The position numbers and the translations under genes were made by a program. DNA of 64,000 bases from Hahella sp. CCB-MM4 (GTDB taxonomy: Bacteria > Pseudomonadota > Gammaproteobacteria > Pseudomonadales > Oleiphilaceae): positions 496,001 to 560,000 of the forward strand of contig NZ_MRYI01000002.1 of assembly GCF_002260525.1 (NCBI RefSeq), written 5' to 3'. The notes beneath the pieces are model-generated. The model did not search any database, was not told where the DNA came from, and saw only the letters and a list, made by a program, of their open reading frames with translations. How positions within the stretch are numbered: the stretch's first letter is position 1; every line of letters begins with the position of its first letter. Of this stretch, positions 16,994 through 25,440 are shown piece after piece.

Positions 16994-17009
16994 TGGCCCA
17001 GGGGTTGCT
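16994..17009 (+). promoter_or_regulatory. Sigma-54 promoter of the TRAP operon
   Basis: The sequence TGGCCC-N5-TTGCT differs from the -24/-12 consensus at one position, with exact spacing. Transcription would start near 17021, about 95 bases before dctP. Sigma-54 control of a C4-dicarboxylate TRAP operon fits activation by a DctD-type regulator; none lies next to this operon. Confidence 0.75.
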
Positions 17010-17115
17010 ATCCATGTATCAGGTCGCTCACGGTCGGGTGAATTTCCAGGCTTGAGGTGATTTAAACAAAAAAATTTTGGCATGAATACAACAACAATGA
17101 CGAGAGGAAAATCCT

Positions 17116-18096
17116 ATGCGTTTTAAAAGTCTCATCATGGCCGCTATCGGCACCTGTCTTTCTCTTTCTGCAATGGCAGCACCTGTCACCATCAAATTCT
17201 CCCACGTCGTGGCTGAAAACACTCCCAAAGGACAAATGGCGATCAAGTTCAAGGAATTGGTGGAATCTCGCCTGCCCGGCAAGGTAGAGGTTAAAGTCTT
17301 CCCGAATTCACAATTGTTCGGCGATGACAACGTACTGGAAGCCATGCTTCTGGGCGACGTACAAATGGCTGCGCCTTCGTTGTCCAAATTTGATAATTAC
17401 ACCAAAAAGCTGCAGATTTTCGATCTGCCATTCCTGTTCAAAGACATGGGCTCAGTTGAGCGCTTCCAGAACAGTGCATCCGGCCAAAAGCTGCTGGGCT
17501 CTCTGGAGAAGAAAGGCCTGGTCGGTCTGGGCTACCTGCACAATGGTTTGAAGCAGCTGTCTGCCAACAGCCCGATTGCCAGTCCATCAGACATCGCCGG
17601 GAAAAAATTCCGTATCCAGACTTCCGACGTTCTGGCAGCCCAGTTTGAAGCAGTCAAAGCGGTTCCTGTAAAGAAACCTTTCTCTGAAGTCTTCACTTTG
17701 CTGCAGACCAAAGCCATCGACGGTCAGGAAAATACCTGGTCCAACATCTACTCGAAAAAATTCTTCGAAGTTCAGGACTACATCACTGAGTCCAACCACG
17801 GTTTGCTGGACTACCTGGTAGTGACTTCCAAGGAATTCTGGATGGGTCTGGATGATGACACCCGCAAAGTTATCAAATCCAGCCTGGACGAAGCCATTGC
17901 CCACGGCAACAAAATCGCCGCGCAAAAAGCAGATAGCGATAAACAAGCCATCATCGCCTCCGGTCGTACCAAAGTTTCCCAACTGAGCGATGCCGAAAGA
18001 CAAGCCTGGGTGAAAGCCATGAAACCGGTTTGGAAAAAGTTTGAAAGCGAAATCGGGGCAGACATGATTGAAGCGGCTGAAGCCTCAAATCAATAA
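17116..18096 (+). CDS. dctP: TRAP transporter solute-binding protein
   Basis: The 326-residue periplasmic protein has a signal peptide (cleavage after Ala-Met-Ala-Ala) and the DctP pattern, including the segment with the conserved carboxylate-binding Arg (Lys-Lys-Phe-Arg-Ile-Gln-Thr-Ser) and DGQENTWSNIYSKKF. It captures C4-dicarboxylates or related organic acids and hands them to DctQM. A GAGGA ribosome site precedes ATG 17116. It is the first gene of dctPQM, behind a sigma-54 promoter and before a stable hairpin that may favour its expression over dctQM. Confidence 0.93.
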   Translation: MRFKSLIMAAIGTCLSLSAMAAPVTIKFSHVVAENTPKGQMAIKFKELVESRLPGKVEVKVFPNSQLFGDDNVLEAMLLGDVQMAAPSLSKFDNYTKKLQIFDLPFLFKDMGSVERFQNSASGQKLLGSLEKKGLVGLGYLHNGLKQLSANSPIASPSDIAGKKFRIQTSDVLAAQFEAVKAVPVKKPFSEVFTLLQTKAIDGQENTWSNIYSKKFFEVQDYITESNHGLLDYLVVTSKEFWMGLDDDTRKVIKSSLDEAIAHGNKIAAQKADSDKQAIIASGRTKVSQLSDAERQAWVKAMKPVWKKFESEIGADMIEAAEASNQ

Positions 18097-18148
18097 GTCG
18101 ACATGGAATTGCCTGCACTGAGATGTCGGTCAGGCAACGAGTGAAACG

Positions 18149-18173
18149 GTGGCAGGGCTCACTACCCTGCCAC
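18149..18173 (+). promoter_or_regulatory. Intercistronic hairpin between dctP and dctQ
   Basis: Perfect 9-base arms GTGGCAGGG and CCCTGCCAC around a 7-base loop, with no T run after. Such hairpins protect the upstream message from 3' exonucleases or end part of the transcripts, giving more binding protein than membrane subunits. Confidence 0.6.
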
Positions 18174-18224
18174 ATTCCAATAACCGGATAGATTCCGAAA
18201 ACCACACTAGCCTGGGTTCCAATA

Positions 18225-18821
18225 ATGACAAAACAGGGTCTCATTACGCTGGGTCGTGTCATCAATCGCCTCGAGGAGAGCATACTCTGCATTCTGCTCG
18301 TGGCCATGACTTTGCTGGTATTTTTTGAAACGTTACTACGCTTTGGCTTTAACACCGGTCTGCTCTGGGCAGAAGAAGCCACTCTTTATCTTGGTGCCTG
18401 GATGGTTCTGTTCGGGGCTTCTTACGGTGTTAAGGTAAATGCCCACATTGGCGTGGACGCTTTCGTAAAACTGCTGCCTGACGGCCCTCGTCGCGGAGCC
18501 GGCTTTATTGCCGTTCTGGGTTGCCTGGTCTACTGCGGCATATTCATATACGGCGCATGGGTCTACCTGACAAAAATGCATCTCATCGGCATTGAACTGA
18601 ATGACATCCCCCTAGAGAAGTGGATCGCCCAAAGTATTCTGCTGATTGGCTTTGTGCTGTTAGGGATCAGATTTTTGCAACTGCTGTGGAAAATCATCAA
18701 GAACGAATCCAAAGGCTTTGAGTTTGTCGACGAAGCCCAGGAGAGCATGCATCTGGCGGATGAGCTGAAAGAAGATTCGTCTTCCAACGCTCAAGCACCC
18801 ACTTCAGGAGATCGTTCATGA
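18225..18821 (+). CDS. dctQ: TRAP transporter small membrane subunit
   Basis: The 198-residue protein has four hydrophobic helices and the DctQ pattern (FFETLLRFGFNTGLLWAEE, then VNAHIGVDAFVK). It pairs with DctM to form the inner-membrane part of the transporter. It has a polar C-terminal tail of about 40 residues, somewhat longer than usual. Its stop overlaps the dctM start by four bases (ATGA), a sign of translational coupling. Confidence 0.92.
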   Translation: MTKQGLITLGRVINRLEESILCILLVAMTLLVFFETLLRFGFNTGLLWAEEATLYLGAWMVLFGASYGVKVNAHIGVDAFVKLLPDGPRRGAGFIAVLGCLVYCGIFIYGAWVYLTKMHLIGIELNDIPLEKWIAQSILLIGFVLLGIRFLQLLWKIIKNESKGFEFVDEAQESMHLADELKEDSSSNAQAPTSGDRS

Positions 18822-20218
18822 CCACGGCCGTCCTTTTCTTACTCCTTTTGATATGCATGCTGCTGGGCATGCCGATCGCCATTGCACTGGGCCTTTCCAG
18901 CGTCGTGACGATTCTGTTCTTTTCCAGTGACTCGCTGGCATCCATCGCCCTGAAGCTGTTTGAAGCCACCTCCGGCCACTACACCCTGCTGGCGATACCA
19001 TTCTTTATCCTGTCCTCAGCCTTCTTATCTACCGGAGGTGTGGCCAGGCGTCTGATCGATTTTGCGGTGAACAGTGTCGGACACATCCGTGGAGGATTGG
19101 CAATGGCGTCAGTCCTGGCCTGTATGCTGTTCGCAGCGGTTTCCGGATCATCTCCAGCCACCGTTGCCGCGATCGGAACCATCGTAATTGCCGGTATGGT
19201 CCGGGCAGGTTATCCACAAAGTTTCGCCGCCGGGGTTATTGCCAATGCGGGCACGCTGGGGATTCTGATTCCACCGTCCATCGTCATGTTGGTTTATGCT
19301 GCCGCTACGGAAGTCTCCGCCGCCAGAATGTTTATGGCCGGTCTGATTCCCGGAATCATGATGGGTGGCATTCTGATGCTGGCCATCTATATCGTGGCAC
19401 GGGTAAAGAAGCTTCCTGCCCAACCGTTTCCTGGAATAAAGCCACTGCTGAAATCAGCGATCATTGCCCTGGGTGGCCTAATGCTGATCGTGATCGTTCT
19501 GGGCTCCATCTATGGAGGCATTGCCAGCCCCACAGAAGCTGCAGCAGTTGCAGCGGTGTATGCCTTCCTCGTAGCCGTCATCGGTTACCGGGATATCGGA
19601 CCGCTGAAAGGTATTCCATGGCGTAAAGAAGGCGAAGGCATTGGCGCAGCGACAGCACGCAACACCGTTCAAATCCTGGCAGCCATTCCCAAGTCTTTCA
19701 TTAACAAGGAAGTCAACCATGTGGTATTGGACGCTGCCAAAGTCAGCCTCATGCTGCTGTTTATCATTGCCAACGCCATGTTGTTTGCTCATGTACTGAC
19801 CACCGAGCGCATTCCGCATGCCATTGCAGAAACCATTGTCCACTGGGGACTCCCGGCCTGGGGCTTCCTGATTGTGGTGAACCTGTTGTTGCTGGCAGCC
19901 GGAAACTTCATGGAGCCATCTGCCATTCTGTTGATCATGGCACCGATTCTGTTTCCGATCGCAACCCAACTGGGCATCGACCCGATTCACCTGGGTATCA
20001 TTATGGTGGTTAACATGGAAATCGGAATGCTGACACCACCGGTGGGGCTCAACCTGTTTGTGACGGCGGGCATCACCAATCGATCCATCGGCTGGGTAAT
20101 CAAAGCGGTACTGCCATGGATGATGCTGTTGCTGCTGTTCCTGATCATGATTACCTACATTCCGAAGATATCTCTGTTCCTGCCTGAGTTGATTGATCAA
20201 CTACAGGGCTATAAATGA
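18818..20218 (+). CDS. dctM: TRAP transporter large membrane subunit
   Basis: The 466-residue protein has about twelve hydrophobic segments and typical DctM motifs (GMPIAIALG near the start, SGSSPATVAAIG, GTLGILIPPSI, and GNFMEPSAILLI). It carries out sodium-driven uptake of the acid delivered by DctP. It overlaps dctQ by four bases, and a strong terminator follows at 20285-20313. It is longer than the common 425-430 residues because of an insert between about residues 255 and 310. Confidence 0.93.
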   Translation: MTTAVLFLLLLICMLLGMPIAIALGLSSVVTILFFSSDSLASIALKLFEATSGHYTLLAIPFFILSSAFLSTGGVARRLIDFAVNSVGHIRGGLAMASVLACMLFAAVSGSSPATVAAIGTIVIAGMVRAGYPQSFAAGVIANAGTLGILIPPSIVMLVYAAATEVSAARMFMAGLIPGIMMGGILMLAIYIVARVKKLPAQPFPGIKPLLKSAIIALGGLMLIVIVLGSIYGGIASPTEAAAVAAVYAFLVAVIGYRDIGPLKGIPWRKEGEGIGAATARNTVQILAAIPKSFINKEVNHVVLDAAKVSLMLLFIIANAMLFAHVLTTERIPHAIAETIVHWGLPAWGFLIVVNLLLLAAGNFMEPSAILLIMAPILFPIATQLGIDPIHLGIIMVVNMEIGMLTPPVGLNLFVTAGITNRSIGWVIKAVLPWMMLLLLFLIMITYIPKISLFLPELIDQLQGYK

Positions 20219-20520
20219 TATCTCTCCCATAGCAACGCACCCTCGCCTTACCGCTGTATTGTTATAGCATTTTAAGGTGACTTCGGGGCAGGCTTCCCAG
20301 CTGCCCCTTTTTTACTTGTCTTTTTGATCTCATCCCTTGAGATACGGTTTTAACCTCTCTAGACTGGGCCTTATGGCTAATCGTTCCTCCAATGTTGTCG
20401 CTCCGAGTGTTCCAACCCTGGTCCGATTAATCTGATGATCATCATTGCCTCAACCTTCGGGCCAGAGGCGTCAAGTTACACGCACCACATGATACGTGCA
20501 CAATAATTAAGGTGACATTT
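20219..20520. other. Intergenic region between dctM and slyD-like gene
   Basis: It contains the dctM terminator at 20285-20313 and then about 200 bases leading to the PPIase gene. I see no further gene or clear promoter. Confidence 0.5.
20285..20313 (+). terminator. Intrinsic terminator of dctPQM
   Basis: Arms GGGGCAG (20285-20291) and CTGCCCC (20301-20307) are followed by six T, the classic form. Confidence 0.9.
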
Positions 20521-21003
20521 ATGTCCGATTCCCAAGCCCGGGTAGTAAGTATTCACTACACTCTGACTAACGACCAGGGCGACGTCCTGGACAGCTCCAT
20601 CGGCGGCGATCCATTGAACTATCTGGAAGGCGCCCAGAACATCATTCCCGGTTTGGAGAACGCACTGAAGCCACTGGCCCAGGGCGATAAAACCAAAGTT
20701 TCTGTTGAGCCAGAAGAAGCTTATGGCGAACACTCTCCTGAACTGGTCCAGGAAGTACCATTGGAAGCATTCCAGGGCGTAGAGAAAGTGGAAGCCGGTA
20801 TGCAGTTTCACGCACAGACCGAATCAGGTCCACGAGTGATTGTCGTGAAAGAAGTTTCTGAAGGAACCGCCACTATTGATGCAAACCATCCTCTGGCGGG
20901 TCAAACCCTGCACTTCGAAGTAGAAGTGATGGAAATCCGTGACGCGACTTCAGAAGAACTTGAGCATGGCCACGTGCACGGCCCCGGTGGGCATCAGCAC
21001 TAA
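20521..21003 (+). CDS. SlyD-type FKBP peptidyl-prolyl isomerase
   Basis: The 160-residue protein has the FKBP fold with the SlyD-type inserted chaperone flap. Motifs include VSIHYTLTNDQG, NIIPGLENAL, VEPEEAYGE and ATIDANHPLAGQTL. It ends in a His-rich tail (His-Gly-His-Val-His-Gly-Pro-Gly-Gly-His-Gln-His) that could bind nickel or zinc, as in SlyD. It catalyses proline isomerisation and aids folding. The frame opens with a GTG at 20512; ATG 20521, eight bases after AAGGTG, is the better start. Confidence 0.92.
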   Translation: MSDSQARVVSIHYTLTNDQGDVLDSSIGGDPLNYLEGAQNIIPGLENALKPLAQGDKTKVSVEPEEAYGEHSPELVQEVPLEAFQGVEKVEAGMQFHAQTESGPRVIVVKEVSEGTATIDANHPLAGQTLHFEVEVMEIRDATSEELEHGHVHGPGGHQH

Positions 21004-21029
21004 TTAGCCTTTCTGGTGCATTTGCCACC

Positions 21030-21749
21030 ATGGAACGGCCTGGCACAACAGGAAATACCCTCCTCTATATCACAATTGGGAGCTATGCAGTCATTGCACT
21101 CTCAATTGTGCTGATTCGAGAGCATATTCTGTATTTTCGCATTGGCTTTGTGCTCCTGCTATTGGGAGCACTGGTCAGTGTGATTACATCAGTCATGTCA
21201 CTGCGCCGCCTGCTTAACGGTCGTTGTCGAACAAATGGCAGCACTGGGTTAAATGGCCTCAACCTGATTCTCGGCATAGGTCCTTTTGCGGTTCTTCTGA
21301 CGAAAATTATTGCCGCCAGCCAATATCCGGTGATGCACGACATCACAACAGATACCACCAACCCACCGCCATTATCTGCGGCGTTATTGCTAAGAGATGC
21401 CACGGACCATACCACGACTTACAATCCCGCACTGATCGACATGCAGTCACAGTCTTATCCTGGGATCAAGCCATTAATCAGTCCGCTACCCGCCACAGCT
21501 CTTGCCAGAAATATACGGCACTATATGCAGGAACATGGCTGGGAAATTGTTTCGTCAGATGATGACAATCATCTGATCGAAGCGGTCGTCACGACACCGT
21601 TGTTTAAATTCAAAGACGATATCGTGGTTCGGCTGACTCCGGAGGACAACAGCACCCGGGTGGACGTCCGCTCTGCATCGCGGGTCGGAAAGAGCGATCT
21701 GGGTACTAATGCGGCAAGAATTGAAGCGTTATTATCCTCACTACACTGA
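21030..21749 (+). CDS. DUF1499 membrane protein
   Basis: The 239-residue protein has three hydrophobic helices in its first 95 residues and a C-terminal DUF1499 domain (Gly-Trp-Glu-Ile-Val, then Leu-Ile-Glu-Ala-Val-Val-Thr-Thr-Pro-Leu, Phe-Lys-Asp-Asp-Ile-Val-Val-Arg, and RVDVRSASRVGKSDLG). The function of DUF1499 is unknown. The soluble part probably faces the periplasm. It starts 26 bases after the PPIase gene and may be co-transcribed. No strong ribosome site is visible before ATG 21030. Confidence 0.85.
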   Translation: MERPGTTGNTLLYITIGSYAVIALSIVLIREHILYFRIGFVLLLLGALVSVITSVMSLRRLLNGRCRTNGSTGLNGLNLILGIGPFAVLLTKIIAASQYPVMHDITTDTTNPPPLSAALLLRDATDHTTTYNPALIDMQSQSYPGIKPLISPLPATALARNIRHYMQEHGWEIVSSDDDNHLIEAVVTTPLFKFKDDIVVRLTPEDNSTRVDVRSASRVGKSDLGTNAARIEALLSSLH

Positions 21750-21936
21750 TCAATTTATTTCATCGCCATCGTTTCACTCCAAGCTGGGCTTCACTTTATA
21801 GCCAAAACTCACCTCGCCGCAGTACTCACCCAATCCATAAATAAATTATTGAATAAAGACACAAATACTATATTTTATTTATAAATATAGTGACCTTATT
21901 CTGGTCTCTCCATGACTTAGCGACCAGGAACCTACT

Positions 21937-22863
21937 ATGACACTATTCCGCCTGACACTATTCCGCCTGACACTCTGGCTATTAGCTCTTTGTCTGCTGT
22001 GTGCAGAGAACATATGGGCGGCAGGGAATAACGCTCCTGTCAGATTCAGCTATATCGAAACCAGTCAGTCCAAAGGAGCCCAGGAGGCGATGGTGGTCAA
22101 GGGAGGCAGTTGGTGGAGTAGACGCCACTTAACCCACGGCGCTGTCCTCATCGAACACCCACAGGGCACCCTGCTTTATGACACCGGCCTGGGGACCAAA
22201 GTGGATGAACAATACGCAGTGAATTCATGGCTGACCAAACAACTGTTTGCCTATACCCAGCCGCATCCTGTTGTCACTCAGTTACAGGAAAACCATTATC
22301 CCGTGGAGAACATCGATGCCATTATTCCGTCCCACCTGCATTGGGACCATGCCAGCGGGTTAGTGGATTTTCCCGGAACTCCTGTCTGGGTTCAGCAGCG
22401 GGAGCTTGAGGCTGCTAGAGCGGGAGAAAAGCCTTCATTCCTTGACTCTCAATTATCTTCAGACACCATTAACTGGCACTTCATTGAATTGACGAACACC
22501 CCCTTTCTCGGTTTTTCCAACAGCCTGGACATTTATGGCGACGGCAGCGTGGTTTTAGTTAATCTTTCCGGACACACCGCCGCGCAGGTGGGTCTATATC
22601 TCAAGCTATCCGAAGATCGTCAGTATCTGTTCATCGGTGATACAACATGGACTTTGGAGGGCGTGATCAATAACAAACCGCGACCCGGCATGCTCAAGCT
22701 GGTGGTGGATCTTGAAGATAATCAAACGCTGGCAGAAGAGCGGATTGCACAAGTCCACAAGCTCTATGAGAGCCGTCCGCAACTTGCGATTGTGCCAGCA
22801 CATGACGAGCGGGTTGCGGCAACGCTTCCCCATTTCCCGGTGTTCAGCTCAACCATGAATTAA
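21937..22863 (+). CDS. Exported metallo-beta-lactamase-fold hydrolase
   Basis: The 308-residue protein has a signal peptide (through Ile-Trp-Ala-Ala-Gly) and the two-zinc site motifs: HLHWDHASG, a downstream His in LSGHTAAQVG, Asp in IGDTTW, and His in VPAHDERV. This pattern fits the AHL-lactonase/quinoprotein-relay-like branch, so lactone or ester hydrolysis is possible, but the substrate cannot be assigned. The signal peptide begins with a 15-bp tandem duplication giving Leu-Phe-Arg-Leu-Thr twice. It is 57 bases upstream of a LysR gene in the same direction. Confidence 0.87.
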   Translation: MTLFRLTLFRLTLWLLALCLLCAENIWAAGNNAPVRFSYIETSQSKGAQEAMVVKGGSWWSRRHLTHGAVLIEHPQGTLLYDTGLGTKVDEQYAVNSWLTKQLFAYTQPHPVVTQLQENHYPVENIDAIIPSHLHWDHASGLVDFPGTPVWVQQRELEAARAGEKPSFLDSQLSSDTINWHFIELTNTPFLGFSNSLDIYGDGSVVLVNLSGHTAAQVGLYLKLSEDRQYLFIGDTTWTLEGVINNKPRPGMLKLVVDLEDNQTLAEERIAQVHKLYESRPQLAIVPAHDERVAATLPHFPVFSSTMN

Positions 22864-22920
22864 ACTCACTTAGCCCTTTTAACTTTCTTAACCCTCTTAA
22901 CTAACTTTGCCGGAAATACT

Positions 22921-23757
22921 ATGGACCTGAGATCACTTCGCTATTACGTTGCCGCCGTCGAGCAAAGCAGTATTACCGCAGCTGCTGAGCAGTGTCATGT
23001 GGCTCAGCCCTCCATCTCCCTGGCAATCAACAAGCTCGAGGAAGAACTGGAGACCACACTCCTGCAAAGAGGAAAAAAAGGAGTTCAACCAACTCCAGCA
23101 GGGCGTGAGCTATATCTGAAAGCCCAGAGGCTCCTCGCAGAAAGCGAAGGGATTGTTCGCTACTTCCGGCAGAAACAACCCCTGAGCATTCTCACCCTTC
23201 AGATGGATATCACGCTGAGCCTTCCCCGAGTCCGTTTTCTGCTTGGCCGTCTAAGTCAACTCCGAAATGACTATCAACTTGAGATCACCCGAAGCCGGCC
23301 TGATGCGGATATTCGAATTACCCGCCAGGATGATCTTCCTGAAAACTTCCATTTTTGCCCACTGTGGGAGGATGAGTACTGCCTACTGCTGCCACTGGAT
23401 CATCCTCTCGCCACCAAGGAATCTATCGAGATACATGAATTGCAGCATCTGCCGATTATCGAACGAACCTTTTGTGAGCGCTCACAATTGTGGGAAGAAT
23501 TTATCTCCAGCTACCAACTTAATCCGCACATCACCGCTCAGACAGATTCTGAAGAATGGGCTCTGGCACTGGTAGAGTCGGGCCTTGGCGCTTGTATTGC
23601 CCCAGCGCCAGACTCTCCGGGAGAACGCCAGATCAATATCCGCCCACTATCCACCATACTGGGTTTACCCAGAGTCACCCGCACTCTGGGAATCGCCTGG
23701 AACCCGATAGTCTCCCCTTCCATTCAAGAGTTCTTCGGTGAGTGGCGTCATTTATAA
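22921..23757 (+). CDS. LysR family transcriptional regulator
   Basis: The 278-residue protein has a LysR helix-turn-helix at residues 1-60 (SSITAAAEQCHVAQPSISLAI) and a shorter than usual effector domain. It follows the metallo-hydrolase gene on the same strand, so the two may form an operon in which the regulator controls its own transcript. The effector is unknown. Confidence 0.9.
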   Translation: MDLRSLRYYVAAVEQSSITAAAEQCHVAQPSISLAINKLEEELETTLLQRGKKGVQPTPAGRELYLKAQRLLAESEGIVRYFRQKQPLSILTLQMDITLSLPRVRFLLGRLSQLRNDYQLEITRSRPDADIRITRQDDLPENFHFCPLWEDEYCLLLPLDHPLATKESIEIHELQHLPIIERTFCERSQLWEEFISSYQLNPHITAQTDSEEWALALVESGLGACIAPAPDSPGERQINIRPLSTILGLPRVTRTLGIAWNPIVSPSIQEFFGEWRHL

Positions 23758-23807
23758 ATCCCGGGACACTTCCATCTGAGAATTCGCCCCTTTTATCGCA
23801 AAAACAA

Positions 23808-23837
23808 TCATCCGCTTAGGTGAAGCCAGCGTATAAA
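23808..23837 (+). promoter_or_regulatory. Candidate ECF-type autoregulated promoter
   Basis: TCATCC, an 18-base spacer and TATAAA lie about 40 bases before the sigma factor gene. RpoE of the ChrR-linked group uses a -35 like TGATCC with 18-base spacing, so this may be its own promoter. The -10 match is weak. Confidence 0.3.
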
Positions 23838-23876
23838 CGATCATTCATTGCTGGCGACTAACAGGAACTGTAGGCT

Positions 23877-24515
23877 ATGGTTAAAACGAATAACGTCGTT
23901 GTTCTACCACTGAGCCGAACTATGGATTCTCATCCCAAGGCACACCAGACTGCTGAAGACGCTGCCAAAGTCGATCATCTGGCCCCGCTGATTGAAGCAG
24001 TCGCCCAAAGACAGGACCGGGCGGCATTCCGTCGTCTATTTCAGGATTTCGGCCCTAAGATCAAGTCGTATGCGATCAAACAGGGAATGCTGGAATATGC
24101 CGAAGAACTGGTACAGGAGGTTATGGTTAATATCTGGCGTCGAGCACGTCAATTTGACCGCAGCAAGGCCAGCGCCTCCACCTGGTTGTTCGCCATTACA
24201 CGCAATGCGCGTATCGATATGCTGCGCAAGCTGAACCGGGTCTCCGGTGAAGTCCACGTGGAAAATGACTTCCTGTGGTCACTACCCGGCGAAGACGAGC
24301 CCACTTCAGCCTTTCAGCATGCGGTATACAGCAAGCTTTTACGAGAATCGCTGGATGAATTACCCATTGACCAGCGAGACGTCATTGCCAAGGTATATCT
24401 GGAAGATAAATCTCATCAGAGAGTGGCCAATGAACTTGAACTGCCCCTTGGTACAGTAAAAAGTAGAGTGCGTCTTGCACTCCAGAAACTGAAAGTGATT
24501 TTGCAGGAAGTATAA
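23877..24515 (+). CDS. ECF RNA polymerase sigma factor (RpoE/ECF11-like)
   Basis: The 212-residue protein has sigma region 2 (AEELVQEVMVNIWRRA, and the DNA-opening segment STWLFAITRNARIDMLRK) and region 4 (VAKVYLEDKSHQRVANELEL, then GTVKSRVRLALQKLK). It lacks regions 1 and 3, as all ECF factors do. The next gene, two bases downstream, is a ChrR-type anti-sigma factor. The pair corresponds to the RpoE-ChrR system that responds to singlet oxygen and organic peroxides. ATG 23877 is not preceded by a strong ribosome site; an internal Met at residue 16 is another possibility. Confidence 0.92.
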   Translation: MVKTNNVVVLPLSRTMDSHPKAHQTAEDAAKVDHLAPLIEAVAQRQDRAAFRRLFQDFGPKIKSYAIKQGMLEYAEELVQEVMVNIWRRARQFDRSKASASTWLFAITRNARIDMLRKLNRVSGEVHVENDFLWSLPGEDEPTSAFQHAVYSKLLRESLDELPIDQRDVIAKVYLEDKSHQRVANELELPLGTVKSRVRLALQKLKVILQEV

Positions 24516-24517
24516 GT

Positions 24518-25183
24518 ATGGTTCAGCATCACCCCAGTGATGACACTCTGGTTGAGTATGCCGCCGGGAATATCAAGTCTCACTTGGCGTTATGCGTCTC
24601 GGTTCACCTACAGCACTGCCCACAATGCCGGACCCAGGTCCAAAAGCTCAGCACACTGGGTGGCGCGCTGCTGGAAACACTACCTTGTGAAGCTATCGAT
24701 GATGCCATTTTCGACCGTATTCTCGAACGGGTCGATTTGGTACATCCGGAACCGGCCGTCAAAGAAGATGCCAACCCTTTAGGGGCCTGGTTGCCGGATG
24801 GTCTGGCAGATCTCTCCTGGCGCAAACAGTGGTTCAAGCTCTACGAATATGTATTGGAAGTTCCCAAGCAGGGTCGCTGGCGGCTGGCACTGCAAAAAAT
24901 ATCCGCTGGCGGTATTGCCCCCGTTCATGGACATTACGGCCGTGAAGTCACAGTTGTACTACAAGGCGGATTTTCCGACGAAATGGGCGTCTATGATGTC
25001 GGTGATTTTGTGATTCGCGACGGTAACCATAATCACCGCCCCCGAGCCCTGGAAAACACGGACTGCATTTGCCTGGCCTATATGGAGGCTCCAGTACGCC
25101 TGACAGGCCCCGTGGGGCGCTGGCTGGAAAGATTCAGAGATATGTTCCTCAGCCAGGAAGACCTGGCTTCTCAATCAACCTGA
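24518..25183 (+). CDS. ChrR-type zinc-cupin anti-sigma factor
   Basis: The 221-residue protein has an N-terminal zinc-binding anti-sigma domain (His-Leu-Gln-His-Cys-Pro-Gln-Cys, with an earlier conserved His) and a C-terminal cupin with His residues in GGIAPVHGHYG and DGNHNHRP. In the known system ChrR holds the sigma factor until singlet oxygen or peroxide causes release, and the cupin domain is needed for the response. It is co-transcribed with the sigma gene and closed by a terminator at 25235-25258. No photolyase or cyclopropane synthase target is adjacent, so its targets lie elsewhere. Confidence 0.9.
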   Translation: MVQHHPSDDTLVEYAAGNIKSHLALCVSVHLQHCPQCRTQVQKLSTLGGALLETLPCEAIDDAIFDRILERVDLVHPEPAVKEDANPLGAWLPDGLADLSWRKQWFKLYEYVLEVPKQGRWRLALQKISAGGIAPVHGHYGREVTVVLQGGFSDEMGVYDVGDFVIRDGNHNHRPRALENTDCICLAYMEAPVRLTGPVGRWLERFRDMFLSQEDLASQST

Positions 25184-25234
25184 GACTTGTCTAACACCTA
25201 AAGTTTTATCTACTTGAGTTCGCAACACACCAAC

Positions 25235-25258
25235 AGGCGGATCACCCATCCGCCTTTT
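25235..25258 (+). terminator. Intrinsic terminator after the ECF/ChrR pair
   Basis: Perfect 8-base arms AGGCGGAT and ATCCGCCT around a 5-base loop are followed by a run of four T. Confidence 0.8.
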
Positions 25259-25440
25259 CTGCAAAAGTTCATGCGAAATTCTGATAAAGATTCCTTATAA
25301 TCGTCCACTCGCAACTTCATTTTATAAAGTTTACTAACATTTTGGTGCTGACCAATCTCCAGACGTCACTTGGGTAACTTACTCCTAAACCAGTATCAAA
25401 ACGTTAGAAAACTTAAAACTTGGAGGCGTTAGTAGCACTA

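Noticed and set aside
19478-20200. 240-codon minus-strand frame
   Set aside because: It lies wholly within dctM, is rich in His, Gln and Asn, and shows no domain; it is the shadow of membrane-protein codons.
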